Notes: generated from the sequence alone by a model not told the origin. A DNA stretch of 64,000 nt from Peredibacter starrii (GCF_034259205.1 NZ_CP139487.1:1984001-2048000), one strand, 5' to 3'; numbered from the stretch's first letter, positions 7,825 to 16,264 are shown. Made by a program: numbers and translations.

Positions 7825-7848
7825 TACGCTGGTCTTCGGATCAGCGTA
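7825..7848 (+). terminator. UUCG-tetraloop hairpin after paralogue 2
   Basis: TACGCTGGTC, loop TTCG, GATCAGCGTA: 10-bp stem with one G.U, 13 nt after the stop. The following tract (CGTTCTCTCC) is U/C-rich, so termination may be partial. Confidence 0.7.
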
Positions 7849-8079
7849 CGTTCTCTCCTAAAAAATCCTCAATTCCTGAAAGTCACATCATAGTTTTGCA
7901 AAGATTCTGTTAGGAAATCTAATGGGCGCAAATTATTTTTTCTTACCTGGAAGTTGGAAATTGCTGGTGACAATTTGGCCAGAAATGCAACTTACTAGAG
8001 GGGAAATTTGTTTTTTTTAGTGATCAAATACAGATGATAGGTCGCGTAGCGCTTCATTTAAGTTTAAGAACACAGGTAA
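7849..8079 (+). other. Intergenic stretch with one weak micro-ORF
   Basis: About 230 bases between the terminator of paralogue 2 and the leader hairpin of paralogue 3. One open frame, 7922-8020 (32 codons, MGANYFFLPGSWK...), has a poor TTAGGA SD and no other support. The remainder is AT-rich and presumably contains the promoter for paralogue 3. I see no tRNA, repeat or strong dyad in it. Confidence 0.4.
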
Positions 8080-8129
8080 CTTTTTTTTGTTAATTCTTTG
8101 GGCGTTCGTTAACCATTAACAAAAAGAGG
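8080..8129 (+). promoter_or_regulatory. 15-bp leader hairpin occluding the SD of paralogue 3
   Basis: CTTTTTTTTGTTAAT (8080-8094) pairs with ATTAACAAAAAGAGG (8115-8129) at all 15 positions, two as U.G. The wobbles fall in the SD AAGAGG, so the structure exists in RNA but not as a perfect DNA palindrome. ATG is 6 nt downstream at 8136. Confidence 0.65.
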
Positions 8130-8135
8130 TTTGTT

Positions 8136-8588
8136 ATGAAAATGTTAGCAGTGTCTCTGTCTCTGTTATTTGTTTCTGCGGCCAACGCTTCCATGGTTCT
8201 TGAAGTTCCAACTGATCATTGGGCAGAAAGAAACGAAGCAAAATTTGAAGTGAACAAAGAGCAAGGTCGCGCCTGGGTAACGCTTATGCAAATTCAACCG
8301 CGTCGAGGTGGCCACAAATCTGCTGGTCCAGGTGAATTCGCTCGCGAAACTCGCGCTAAAGTTCCGGGCATGTCTTACGATGAAGCTTCAAAATCAATTG
8401 TACTTGATCAAGATGGCAGAATCGTAGAATGTGCAACCGTTCGCACTCGTGGTGTATCGATCTTCAAGTACGACAAGATCACTCCGACTGGCTGTAAACT
8501 AATCGTTAAGAAGGCGAAAAAGGCCCAAGATGATGGTTTCAGAACTCGTTACATCAGTGTAACTCAAGTTCACTTGATTGCTGAGTAA
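8136..8588 (+). CDS. Exported two-Cys paralogue family, member 3
   Basis: 150 residues, signal peptide MKMLAVSLSLLFVSAANA then SMVLEVP. Shared blocks: FEVNKEQGRAWVTL, VPGMSYDEASKSIVLDQDG, ECATVRTRGVSIFKYDKITPTGCKL. Closest to member 4, which starts 11 nt after this stop, so the two are co-translated. The leader resembles that of member 2 (GAGGTTTGTTATGAAAA), showing that duplication included the regulatory region. Confidence 0.8.
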   Translation: MKMLAVSLSLLFVSAANASMVLEVPTDHWAERNEAKFEVNKEQGRAWVTLMQIQPRRGGHKSAGPGEFARETRAKVPGMSYDEASKSIVLDQDGRIVECATVRTRGVSIFKYDKITPTGCKLIVKKAKKAQDDGFRTRYISVTQVHLIAE

Positions 8589-8599
8589 GGAGCATCACC

Positions 8600-9055
8600 A
8601 TGAAATTCTTAACTCTTGTTTTTGCAGTTCTTTGTATTGCTCAAGCTCAAGCCGCTGAGACAGTGGTTCTTGAAGTTCCTAAGAATTCGTGGGCCCGCGA
8701 GCTTAAGGCCGTCTTTGAAGTAAATAAAGACAATGGTCGAGCGTGGGTAAGTTTGAATTTCAGAGAGCAGTTCGGTGGCTCAGGTAGCCGTCGTGATGCT
8801 CCACAAATGTCCGTTAGTACTCGAGTGGCCGGTCTCTCATATGACACAGCCTCACAAAACATTATCTTCGAACAAGATGGTGCTTTAACAGAATGTGCAT
8901 CGGTCAGAACTCGTGGTGTTTCAATTTTCAGACATGACAATATCACAATGACTGGATGTAAGTTGAAGGTTAGGCACGTAAAAAAGATGGTGGACAATGG
9001 GTATGAGGTTCGTAAAGAAGACAGAACTCAGGTCCTTCTCATCACCAACAATTAA
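8600..9055 (+). CDS. Exported two-Cys paralogue family, member 4
   Basis: 151 residues, signal peptide MKFLTLVFAVLCIAQAQA then AETVVLEVP. Conserved FEVNKDNGRAWVSL, VAGLSYDTASQNIIFEQDG, ECASVRTRGVSIFRHDNITMTGCKL. Has its own SD (AAGGAG overlapping the member 3 stop) but no hairpin, consistent with coupling to member 3. A clear terminator follows. Confidence 0.8.
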   Translation: MKFLTLVFAVLCIAQAQAAETVVLEVPKNSWARELKAVFEVNKDNGRAWVSLNFREQFGGSGSRRDAPQMSVSTRVAGLSYDTASQNIIFEQDGALTECASVRTRGVSIFRHDNITMTGCKLKVRHVKKMVDNGYEVRKEDRTQVLLITNN

Positions 9056-9077
9056 ACACTTAAATTAACTCTCACAT

Positions 9078-9101
9078 AGCGGGTATCTTAAGGTACCCGC
9101 T
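9078..9101 (+). terminator. Rho-independent terminator after paralogue 4
   Basis: AGCGGGTATC, loop TTAA, GGTACCCGCT (one U.G), followed by TTTTATCTTT. Confidence 0.85.
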
Positions 9102-9194
9102 TTTATCTTTGTGCACAAATTAAAAGCATTTTACAACAGGTGAGTGGGGCCTTTATACACGACCATTCGTTTAACTTTTATTAATGGAGTTTGT

Positions 9195-9638
9195 ATGAAA
9201 TTGTTCGCACTCGTTTTCTCACTACTTGCTTTCTCGGCAGCACACGCTTCTTCAAAGGTTCTGGTTTATGAAGTTGCTGAGTCTTACTGGAAACAAAATC
9301 CAGATGCTTCTTTTTCTGTTAACAAGATGAAGTCTGATGCTTTCATCACTTTTACAACTGAGACGATTGAACAGGATCCTCACCGTGTGATTAAGAACGA
9401 AACAAAAGTAGCTGTTCCTGCTCTTTCAATTCGTGATGGTCAAACGATTCAACTTGAACAGGAAGGTTCACTTGTTGACTGTGCTACAGTTCAAACTCGT
9501 GGCGTATCTGTGTTCCGTTGGAACAAAGTGACTGAAACTGGTTGTACTGTAAAAGTAGAAACAGTTAGAAAAGTATTCAATGACAATGGTTACACTCGCA
9601 AAATGCGCGTTCACCAGGTCTTCATTGTTGTTAAGTAA
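9195..9638 (+). CDS. Exported two-Cys paralogue family, member 5
   Basis: 147 residues from ATG 9195 (GGAG upstream, and the signal peptide MKLFALVFSLLAFSAAHA starts here). The glycine in the GRAW block is lost (FSVNKMKSDAFITF), but VPALSIRDGQTIQLEQEG, DCATVQTRGVSVFRW and TETGCTVK remain. Most diverged domain core of the five. Its leader has only a 5-bp CCATT/AATGG pairing around the SD. 3' end overlaps the convergent HDAC-like gene by 28 nt. Confidence 0.75.
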   Translation: MKLFALVFSLLAFSAAHASSKVLVYEVAESYWKQNPDASFSVNKMKSDAFITFTTETIEQDPHRVIKNETKVAVPALSIRDGQTIQLEQEGSLVDCATVQTRGVSVFRWNKVTETGCTVKVETVRKVFNDNGYTRKMRVHQVFIVVK

Positions 9639-10519
9639 TATTCTTTAGCGACTTTAATCGTGTTCACGTGGGCGCGTACTGTAAGTTCAATTGGATTTGC
9701 GTACCCGCCCCCGAGTCCCATCGCCACTGGTTTATTTCCCGCAAATTCAAACACCATTCTGTCTCTTCTCATGAGCCCATCAAAGGTGAGGGCGAATGTT
9801 CCCAACGTGTCCTCTTTGAGGGGATCCACTCCCGCTTGATAAAATAAAATATCATAGTCCAGGTGACTAATTTGTCTTAAAGCTCCCGCCAAGGCAGAAA
9901 GATAGTCCTCATCACCAGTGTCGGATGGCAGTCCCACATCTAAGTGGGAAGGAACTTTTCTGAAAGGATAGTTCTTGTCTCCATGAAGACTCAAAATAAA
10001 AACATCGTCTCTATTTCCTAGAATGGAACTGTTACCATTTCCTTGATGAACATCGAGATCGATGATGAGAATTTTTTTGACCTTCTTCATTTCTAGTAAT
10101 CGCAGGGCCGCGACCGCGAAGTCGTTAAACACGCAATAACCTTCACCACGATCGGCATGAGCGTGGTGAGTTCCTCCGGCGAGTAAGGCAGAGAAACCAT
10201 TTCTAAGGGCCGAATCAGTAGCAGCAATAAAGCCACCGACTGCTGTATAGGAACGAATAAGAAGTTCCGGACTCCAGGTAAGGCCAATCGGTCGAAGTTC
10301 TTTTTCGGAGAGGGTGTTATTTTTCAGACCCATTACATAGTGCTCAGTATGAACTCGAAGCACGTCCTCATCACTTGCCACTTCCGCCGGATATAGTTGA
10401 TCCTCAGTCAGGACATTTTCATTCACTAAAGCTTCATGGAGAAGTCGATACTTTTGCATCGGGAAACGATGACCCGGAGGCAGAGGAACCTGAATGTGAT
10501 CAGTGTAGAAAAACTGCAT
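9611..10519 (-). CDS. Histone-deacetylase-family (AcuC/acetoin-utilisation-like) zinc deacylase
   Basis: 302 residues from ATG 10519; an upstream ATG at 10573 is possible but would overlap the divergent gene. HDAC fold signatures are seen in order: LLAGGTHHAHADRGEGYCVFND (charge-relay histidines), ILIIDLDVHQGNGNS (zinc Asp and His), SLHGDKNYPF, YQAGVDPLKEDTLG (second zinc Asp) and GLGGGY. Bacterial homologues remove acetyl groups from small molecules or protein lysines. Faces a methyltransferase gene with 21 nt between starts. Confidence 0.85.
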   Translation of the reverse strand: MQFFYTDHIQVPLPPGHRFPMQKYRLLHEALVNENVLTEDQLYPAEVASDEDVLRVHTEHYVMGLKNNTLSEKELRPIGLTWSPELLIRSYTAVGGFIAATDSALRNGFSALLAGGTHHAHADRGEGYCVFNDFAVAALRLLEMKKVKKILIIDLDVHQGNGNSSILGNRDDVFILSLHGDKNYPFRKVPSHLDVGLPSDTGDEDYLSALAGALRQISHLDYDILFYQAGVDPLKEDTLGTFALTFDGLMRRDRMVFEFAGNKPVAMGLGGGYANPIELTVRAHVNTIKVAKEYYLTTMKTW

Positions 10520-10540
10520 TTTCCGAGTATAGTTAGTTTC

Positions 10541-11203
10541 ATGCGAACCATAAAGATGAAATATCCCACCCAAATTAGACAGCGAACTATTAACGGCAAA
10601 TTGTATGTGATGGAAGCGATTCGCGACCTGGATGAGGCAATAGATCTCATCTGTGAGGCCATGACGCCGGAAGAGCAGTTAGACCCCTTTGCGGAAGACC
10701 TGTGCCCATACTTTGGTATTCTGTGGCCCGCGGCCGAGGCATTGGCCCAGTACATTGGTGAAAGACCACAGTTGGTGAAAAATAAAACGGTGTTAGAACT
10801 TGGTTGTGGCCTAGGATTTCCAGCATTGGTCGCCAGTCACGCTGGTGGAAAAGTTCTCGCGACGGATTTTCATCCGGATGTTGAAGAATACTTTCAGCGC
10901 AACTGTCGCCATTCATCAGTTCAGTGCGATTACATGCGCCTTAACTGGAGAGAAGAGAGTAGTGTGGGTCAATTTGATGTGGTAATGGGATCAGATGTAT
11001 TGTACGAGAGTAAGCATCCCAAGGAAGTCGCTCGAGGACTCATCAGATATGCAAGGCCGGGAGGGAAGATTATTTTATCCGATCCCGGCCGAAGTTATTT
11101 ACAACAATTTATGAATGCCATGAATGATGAAGGTCATAAAGAAGAAATCGTGACCCTCACGATAGATCAAAAAGAAGTTTTTGTTATTGAATATACTGTG
11201 TGA
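10541..11203 (+). CDS. METTL/Methyltransf_16-type SAM-dependent methyltransferase
   Basis: About 220 residues. Motif I LELGCGLGFPALVAS, an acidic ATDFHP loop that would bind ribose of SAM, and VVMGSDVLYE post-motif are typical of METTL21/METTL18-like protein-lysine or histidine methyltransferases; bacterial members methylate unknown proteins. Start is uncertain between 10541 and 10556 because no good SD is seen; earlier in-frame ATGs would sit inside the divergent gene. The neighbouring HDAC-like gene is suggestive but not proof of a shared protein-modification role. Confidence 0.7.
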   Translation: MRTIKMKYPTQIRQRTINGKLYVMEAIRDLDEAIDLICEAMTPEEQLDPFAEDLCPYFGILWPAAEALAQYIGERPQLVKNKTVLELGCGLGFPALVASHAGGKVLATDFHPDVEEYFQRNCRHSSVQCDYMRLNWREESSVGQFDVVMGSDVLYESKHPKEVARGLIRYARPGGKIILSDPGRSYLQQFMNAMNDEGHKEEIVTLTIDQKEVFVIEYTV

Positions 11204-11338
11204 AGTAATAAAGACTGCAAGCTAATGTAATTAACGTAAATTTTAAGATCATTTCTCCTCCTTGAGAAATTCATGGGCTTAAATTTTATTCTAGCGTTAA
11301 TTGTGGAAGGTTTCCAAGAAGTTTCAGAGGAGAAAATT

Positions 11339-11363
11339 TGTCCCGACTAAAACAGTCGGGACA
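11339..11363 (-). terminator. Terminator of the peroxidase-redoxin operon
   Basis: On the minus strand TGTCCCGACT, loop GTTTT, AGTCGGGACA, then AAATTTTC. The 135 bases between it and the methyltransferase stop at 11203 are AT-rich and hold no gene that I see. Confidence 0.8.
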
Positions 11364-11370
11364 TTCGAGA

Positions 11371-11955
11371 CTAATATTTAACCGCGCATCCGTACGCTCT
11401 TGTCGTGTGAGCGGTGACTTTTTTACCATTCATCACTTCATCCAAGGCATTCGCAACGTAGTTCTTTGCAGTTGCGATCGAATCCTTTTCTGTATCTGGT
11501 TTATCGTCAATTGCACCTTGGTAAACAAGGGTTCCATCTTTATTAACGATGTACATGTGGGGACTGGTTTTAGCTCCGTAGAGTTTTCCCACTTCACCAG
11601 TTGGATCCAGAAGAATGTCAGTTGGTGAGGCCTTATTTTCCATTTTGTCCTTAAGAGCACCCGCCTGATCAACATAACCTTGTTTTCCAGGGGCGGAAGA
11701 AATCACTGAAAGCCAGACCACACCCTTATCGGTGTACTTCTTCTGAAGGGCCTGCATATTGCCTGAGTCGTAGTGCTTACGAACGAATGGGCAGCCGTGG
11801 TTAAGCCACTCAAGAACCACCACTTTACCTTTATAGTCAGAAAGAGAGACCTCTTTAGAGAGACCTTTAAGCTTAAATGCTGGGGCCTTCTCGCCGGTTG
11901 TAAGGGCGAAGCAGGTGCTACTTACTAAGAAGAGGAGAGCAATCAGTAACTTCAT
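11371..11955 (-). CDS. Exported thioredoxin-fold redoxin
   Basis: 194 residues from ATG 11955, preceded by AAGGAG at the right distance; a TTG 6 nt upstream is less likely. Signal peptide MKLLIALLFLVSSTCFA. AhpC/TlpA-like layout: KAPAFKLKGLSKEVSLSDYKGK, active region EWLNHGCPFVRKHY with a single peroxidatic-type Cys instead of CxxC, then TSPHMYIVNKDG with the cis-Pro region. Probably a periplasmic thiol peroxidase or reductase. It overlaps the di-haem peroxidase gene by 38 nt, an unusually long same-strand overlap that implies tight coupling. Confidence 0.8.
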   Translation of the reverse strand: MKLLIALLFLVSSTCFALTTGEKAPAFKLKGLSKEVSLSDYKGKVVVLEWLNHGCPFVRKHYDSGNMQALQKKYTDKGVVWLSVISSAPGKQGYVDQAGALKDKMENKASPTDILLDPTGEVGKLYGAKTSPHMYIVNKDGTLVYQGAIDDKPDTEKDSIATAKNYVANALDEVMNGKKVTAHTTRAYGCAVKY

Positions 11956-13186
11956 TTTCAACTCCTTTGAGATATTTCTGTAAACTGATGTCAGTTAAAG
12001 CGACTTTCAAGAAACAGAACAAATCGGCCTTTTCTTCATTGGTGAGATAAAGATTTCGCGCCAATTGTGGGGAAAGGGTTCTTTCGCGATTATCGTTATT
12101 CGCCCCATTGGTGTCGAGGTTCAGAGTGTCTGAATAGTTTCTGTGACGAGGGTTCCAGGTGAAATTGCGGAACGTATTATGGGGATCATTGTAGTGCTCA
12201 ATGACTTCCCACAGGTTATTGAAAGTTCCAGAATGCATATAGGGAGCGCTCACCCCAACGTTACGAAGAGGAGAGACGCGAAACTTGTATATGTCGGTTT
12301 GTTTCTGAGTAATTGCTGCACGGCCGTGATCGTCAGCAATAAGTTGTGGAGTACCAATGTTCTGAAAGCCATAAGAAGTCAGCTGATCACCCACATGGCA
12401 CATAGTACACATGCCTTTACCTAGAAATACTTCCGCACCTCTTTTCATTCTTTCAGTCATGGCATTTTTTCTACCTCGAAGATACATGTCCCAAGGAGTA
12501 TTCACGGCGAGAAAGTGGTGACGCTGGAATTCGGCCAGGGCATTTCCAACATGGGCGATATTAAAGGTCGTGACATTAGGATAAGCGGCCCTAAAAAATT
12601 TCTCGTATTCCGGAAGACTGAGCAGGCGGGCCATGATTTGGTCCCAGGCCTCAATAGTTGTGAGTTTTGATTCTTTCCCCAGCATCTCCGCCGGATTTGC
12701 CAGAGGGAAAACTGCTTGAACTGCAGAAATAGAATCAAAGGTCTTGGCAATTTCCGGAAGCTCCGGATTCTCGCCATTAATTTTTGGTTCCGGAGTCATC
12801 CAGTGATCTCTGATTCGCATCACCCGCCCGTCCCAGAAAAGAGTCCGAACGTCAGGAAGTCCCACATTATAATTGGCGGGAGTGTGACGGGCGAGCATTA
12901 GACCATTTTGTTGCATGCGACGATGTCCCAGACCCTGGGCACCTTCACCTAAACCCAGAGGAATACCGTCTCCGCCGAACCCTTCCTGTGAGTGACAAGA
13001 GTTACAGCTGATATTGCCCTTACCGGAAAGGCGATTATCGAAATAAAGTTTTGATCCCAATTGATAAAGGGCCATGCGCTTTTGAGGAGCAGCAAGAGGG
13101 GAAAGTCTCAATCTCTGAATGTAATCATCGAGGTTTTGCGCCTCTGCAGAAGTAAATGAGAATAGAAATGCCAATACCCACAACAT
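11918..13186 (-). CDS. Di-haem cytochrome c peroxidase / MauG family
   Basis: 422 residues from ATG 13186 (AAAAGG SD, immediately followed by signal peptide MLWVLAFLFSFTSAEA); the frame is open to 13246 but the extra residues lack an SD. Two c-type haem sites: CNSCH near the N-terminus and CTMCH in the middle. The second haem's distal region SPLRNVGVSAPYMHSG is the conserved C-terminal signature. Reduces periplasmic H2O2 or oxidises protein residues. Forms an operon with the overlapping redoxin, a plausible oxidative-defence pair against prey or host peroxide. Confidence 0.88.
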   Translation of the reverse strand: MLWVLAFLFSFTSAEAQNLDDYIQRLRLSPLAAPQKRMALYQLGSKLYFDNRLSGKGNISCNSCHSQEGFGGDGIPLGLGEGAQGLGHRRMQQNGLMLARHTPANYNVGLPDVRTLFWDGRVMRIRDHWMTPEPKINGENPELPEIAKTFDSISAVQAVFPLANPAEMLGKESKLTTIEAWDQIMARLLSLPEYEKFFRAAYPNVTTFNIAHVGNALAEFQRHHFLAVNTPWDMYLRGRKNAMTERMKRGAEVFLGKGMCTMCHVGDQLTSYGFQNIGTPQLIADDHGRAAITQKQTDIYKFRVSPLRNVGVSAPYMHSGTFNNLWEVIEHYNDPHNTFRNFTWNPRHRNYSDTLNLDTNGANNDNRERTLSPQLARNLYLTNEEKADLFCFLKVALTDISLQKYLKGVENEVTDCSPLLSK

Positions 13187-13352
13187 GAAGAGCCTTTTAT
13201 AAAAATCGGAATACCAAAGCATAGGGTTTGGTATGCCAAACATCAAGCCTAAAAGTATCGCAACTCCGCGTTATTACCGACTTTTTTCAAGCCTAATAGC
13301 GGCTTTTTAGGATATAGTTAGTCATTAAATTTCTCTACGATAGGAGTGCCCG

Positions 13353-14093
13353 GTGGGACGTAAATGGAACAACATTAAGATGAAAAAGGCCGCTCAAGAT
13401 AAGGCGCGCTCACAAAGTTATACTAAGATTCTTCGCGAAATTCTTATGGCCGTTAAAAACTCTGGCCACGCTGAAGTTGAATCAAACTTCGCTCTAAAAA
13501 TTGCTCTTCAAAAGGCCAAAGACAATAACGTTCCAAGAGATAACGTAGATAAAGCAATCAAGAAAGGTCTTGGACAAGATGGTGCAGTCGTTGAAGAGAT
13601 CAACTATGAAGGTTACGGCCTTGATGGTGTGGCCGTTTTCATTGAGGCCGCAACTGACAACCCAACTCGTACTGTAAGTAACGTTCGTTCTTACTTTAAC
13701 AAATACGGTGGTTCCCTTGGTACTCCAGGATGTCTTCAGTTCGTATTCGAGCGTAAGGCGATGTTCACGATTAAAGAAGAAGACATGAATAAGATGTCGA
13801 CTGATGATCTGATGATGGAACTTATCGACTTCAACATTGATGACGTTGAACTAGAGGATGGTTTCGTAACAGTGAAAGCTCCAACTGAATCTTACCATGA
13901 TGTTTATAAGAAGCTTGATGCCCTTAAAATCAAAATCGAAGACTCAGGGTTAGAGCGTCTGCCGCTTAATACAAAAGAAGTAACAAAAGAATCTTACGAG
14001 AAGATTCAAAAGCTCATCGACGTTCTTGAGAGTGATGATGATGTGACTAAGGTTTACCACAACCTTGAGTGGAACGAAGCTTTCGCAGAATAA
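13353..14093 (+). CDS. YebC/PmpR-family regulatory/translation factor
   Basis: 246 residues with a GTG start at 13353 (AGGAG 6 nt upstream), then GRKWNNIKMKKAAQDKARS, a variant of the family GHSKWANIKHRKAAQD start. Acid-rich middle and the family's YEGYG, EAATDNPTRTVSNVR and GGSLGTPGCLQFVF blocks are present. YebC proteins act at the ribosome on proline-stall sites and were earlier described as DNA-binding regulators. Monocistronic with a strong terminator. Confidence 0.93.
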   Translation: MGRKWNNIKMKKAAQDKARSQSYTKILREILMAVKNSGHAEVESNFALKIALQKAKDNNVPRDNVDKAIKKGLGQDGAVVEEINYEGYGLDGVAVFIEAATDNPTRTVSNVRSYFNKYGGSLGTPGCLQFVFERKAMFTIKEEDMNKMSTDDLMMELIDFNIDDVELEDGFVTVKAPTESYHDVYKKLDALKIKIEDSGLERLPLNTKEVTKESYEKIQKLIDVLESDDDVTKVYHNLEWNEAFAE

Positions 14094-14104
14094 ATTTTTG
14101 ATTT

Positions 14105-14126
14105 AGGCCTTTCTTCGGAAAGGCCT
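14105..14126 (+). terminator. Terminator after yebC
   Basis: AGGCCTTTC, loop TTCG, GAAAGGCCT, then TTTTTAT: 9-bp stem, UUCG loop, U-tract. Confidence 0.92.
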
Positions 14127-14150
14127 TTTTATATTAGCAAAGGAATGCTT

Positions 14151-15161
14151 ATGTATAGTTCAGAGATCATTGGAACAGGGATGTATGTACCGCCGGGTGT
14201 GGTCACAAACCATGACCTTGAGAAGTTGATGGAAACTTCGCATGACTGGATCGTTCAGCGATCTGGAATTGAAGAGCGCCGCTGGGTGACTCCTGAAGTT
14301 GGTACCACGGATCTTGCTCTGCGCGCTTGTGAAGAGGCGATCAAGAATGCTGGCATTGATAAAAAAGAAATCGATTGTATTTTATTCGCGACTCTCTCTC
14401 CTGATCATGATTTCCCCGGTGCCGCTTGTTTTCTTCAACCAAAATTAGGTCTTACAGATATTCCTGCCATTGATGTTCGTCAGCAGTGCTCGGGCTTTAT
14501 CTATGCCATGAGCATCGCCGATGCTTTCATTAAAACTGGCCAGTATAAAACGGTGCTGGTGGTAGGAGCGGAAGTTCACTCTAAGGGGCTGGATAAAACC
14601 ACTCGTGGACGTGATGTGGCCGTATTATTCGGTGACGGTGCTGGTGCCATTGTGATGAGAAGAACAGATGTGAAAGATCCAAAGAAGGACTCTCACGTTT
14701 GGTCGACTCACTTATACACCGAAGGTGCCGGTGCAAAGGAACTTTGGTTAGAAGTTCCGGGCATGGCACTGGGTGCTGATCGTATTACTCACGACATGCT
14801 TGAGAAGGGACTTCACTATCCTCAGATGAATGGTAAGAAGGTTTTTGCCAACGCAGTAAGAAGACTGTGTGAGTGTACGATGACAGCTCTTAAAGCAAAC
14901 AACCTTACTCTTGATGATATCGATCTCTTCTTGTTTCACCAGGCGAATATGAGAATTAATCAGATGGTGGCGCAGGAACTCAAAATCCCGGAAGAGAAGG
15001 TCTTCAATACCATTCAGAAATTCGGTAACACTACTGCCGCCACAATTCCTATCGGGATGGCAGAAGCAGTGAAGGCCGGCAAACTTAAAAAAGGCTCCCT
15101 TGTTGCAAGTGCCGTCTTCGGATCAGGCTTTACTTGGGCAAGTTCAGTTTACAGGTGGTAA
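14151..15161 (+). CDS. 3-oxoacyl-ACP synthase III (FabH-type KAS III)
   Basis: 336 residues from ATG 14151 (AAAGGA 6 nt upstream; an ATG 6 nt earlier lacks spacing). Catalytic triad visible: C113 in RQQCSGF, His in FLFHQANMR, Asn in KFGNTTAATIP. The TSHDWIVQRSGIEERRW start is KAS III-like. Starts fatty-acid synthesis by condensing an acyl-CoA with malonyl-ACP. QQCSGF differs from the common ACAGF nucleophile loop, so a related condensing role (other starter unit) is possible. Next gene begins 2 nt after the stop. Confidence 0.85.
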   Translation: MYSSEIIGTGMYVPPGVVTNHDLEKLMETSHDWIVQRSGIEERRWVTPEVGTTDLALRACEEAIKNAGIDKKEIDCILFATLSPDHDFPGAACFLQPKLGLTDIPAIDVRQQCSGFIYAMSIADAFIKTGQYKTVLVVGAEVHSKGLDKTTRGRDVAVLFGDGAGAIVMRRTDVKDPKKDSHVWSTHLYTEGAGAKELWLEVPGMALGADRITHDMLEKGLHYPQMNGKKVFANAVRRLCECTMTALKANNLTLDDIDLFLFHQANMRINQMVAQELKIPEEKVFNTIQKFGNTTAATIPIGMAEAVKAGKLKKGSLVASAVFGSGFTWASSVYRW

Positions 15162-15163
15162 TC

Positions 15164-15922
15164 ATGAAATTCTTATTCTTACTTTTGTTGCCAGTAGTCG
15201 CGTTCGCTAAAGTTAAAACCGAAAAATTTGCTTACGAGAAAGACGGAGTGAAGATGGTTGGAACCTTGGCCTATGATGATAAGTTTAAAAAACCTCTTCC
15301 GGCCGTAGTGATCTTCCCGGATTGGATGGGAGTAGGTGAGTACACAGAGATGCGTGCAAAACAAATCGCCGAAATGGGTTATGTTGCTTTGGCAGCCGAT
15401 GTTTATGGAGACGGCAAGCGCGCAGCTGATGTGAAAGAAGCGATGTCGCTTGCTGGTAAATACCGTGATGGCGAACGTAAAGAAATGAGAAGCCGCGTGA
15501 ATGGTGCGGTGGAAGCACTTGCAAAAGATAAGCGTGTGAACAAAGACAAGATGGTGGCGATTGGTTACTGCTTCGGTGGGACTGCTGCTCTTGAACTTGC
15601 TCGTTCGGGTGCCCCAGTGAAAGGAGTGATTTCTTTCCACGGTGGACTTAACACGAAAGTTCCTGCAACGAAGATGGATGCTAAGGTTCTTGCCCTTCAC
15701 GGTGCGGATGATCCGTTTGTTCCGACACAAGAAGTGATGGATTTTCAGGAAGAGATGAGAAAAGCAAAAGCAGACTGGTCGATGGTTTCTTATGGAAACG
15801 CCGTTCACTCTTTCACACTTAAAGATGCTGGTAATGATAATTCAAAAGGTGCTGCTTACAATGAACTAGCGGACAAGCGATCTTTTGAAGAGATGAAGCG
15901 CTTCTTTAAAGAAACACTTTAA
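15164..15922 (+). CDS. Exported dienelactone hydrolase-family alpha/beta hydrolase
   Basis: 252 residues, signal peptide MKFLFLLLLPVVAFA. Dienelactone-hydrolase features: PAVVIFPDWMGVGEYTEMRA, nucleophile Cys in GYCFGGTAAL, HGADDPFVP with the Asp, and YGNAVHSFT with the His. The cytosolic enzymes open dienelactones; secreted versions usually cleave other esters. Follows fabH by 2 nt, so it is in the same transcript. Confidence 0.82.
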   Translation: MKFLFLLLLPVVAFAKVKTEKFAYEKDGVKMVGTLAYDDKFKKPLPAVVIFPDWMGVGEYTEMRAKQIAEMGYVALAADVYGDGKRAADVKEAMSLAGKYRDGERKEMRSRVNGAVEALAKDKRVNKDKMVAIGYCFGGTAALELARSGAPVKGVISFHGGLNTKVPATKMDAKVLALHGADDPFVPTQEVMDFQEEMRKAKADWSMVSYGNAVHSFTLKDAGNDNSKGAAYNELADKRSFEEMKRFFKETL

Positions 15923-15926
15923 GATT

Positions 15927-16127
15927 TTATGCCGCCTTGGACTTGGAATTTTCCGGGTCCAAGATGGTTTTCATGATCGCCCTCGAATAAAAATTGATGA
16001 TCACTTCCATGGATTTATCATAGTACTCAGTACGTTCTTCAGTGCTCGCAAATTCCATCTTCGCGACTTCGGCCTCGAGTTCTTTTAGGAGAGTTTCTTT
16101 TAAATGGAAGAGTTGGTTTAAATCCAT
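15927..16127 (-). CDS. Small conserved-looking hypothetical protein, 66 aa
   Basis: Charged, helical: LKETLLKELEAEVAKMEFASTEER, no signal peptide, no cysteines. AAGAGAG precedes the ATG. Convergent with the dienelactone hydrolase 4 nt away. Function unknown; looks like a small coiled-coil or regulatory helix. Confidence 0.55.
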   Translation of the reverse strand: MDLNQLFHLKETLLKELEAEVAKMEFASTEERTEYYDKSMEVIINFYSRAIMKTILDPENSKSKAA

Positions 16128-16264
16128 GCTCTCTTGTCGGAAAACTTACGGAAGGTCTTAAAAATAAGGCATTTCAATAGGATTTATTGGTCATTACAGG
16201 TCTCGTTTCAATAGTTTATGAAAAGTACCGATGAGGTCTTATAATAGCTAAAAGCGAGGTCCCT

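Noticed and set aside
7922-8020. 32-codon micro-ORF in the paralogue spacer
   Set aside because: Weak SD and no other gene-like sign; kept only as a note in the gap entry.
15179-15808. 209-codon open frame antisense to the dienelactone hydrolase
   Set aside because: The plus strand encodes a clear signal peptide and catalytic motifs; the antisense product is Cys/His-rich and low-quality with no SD.
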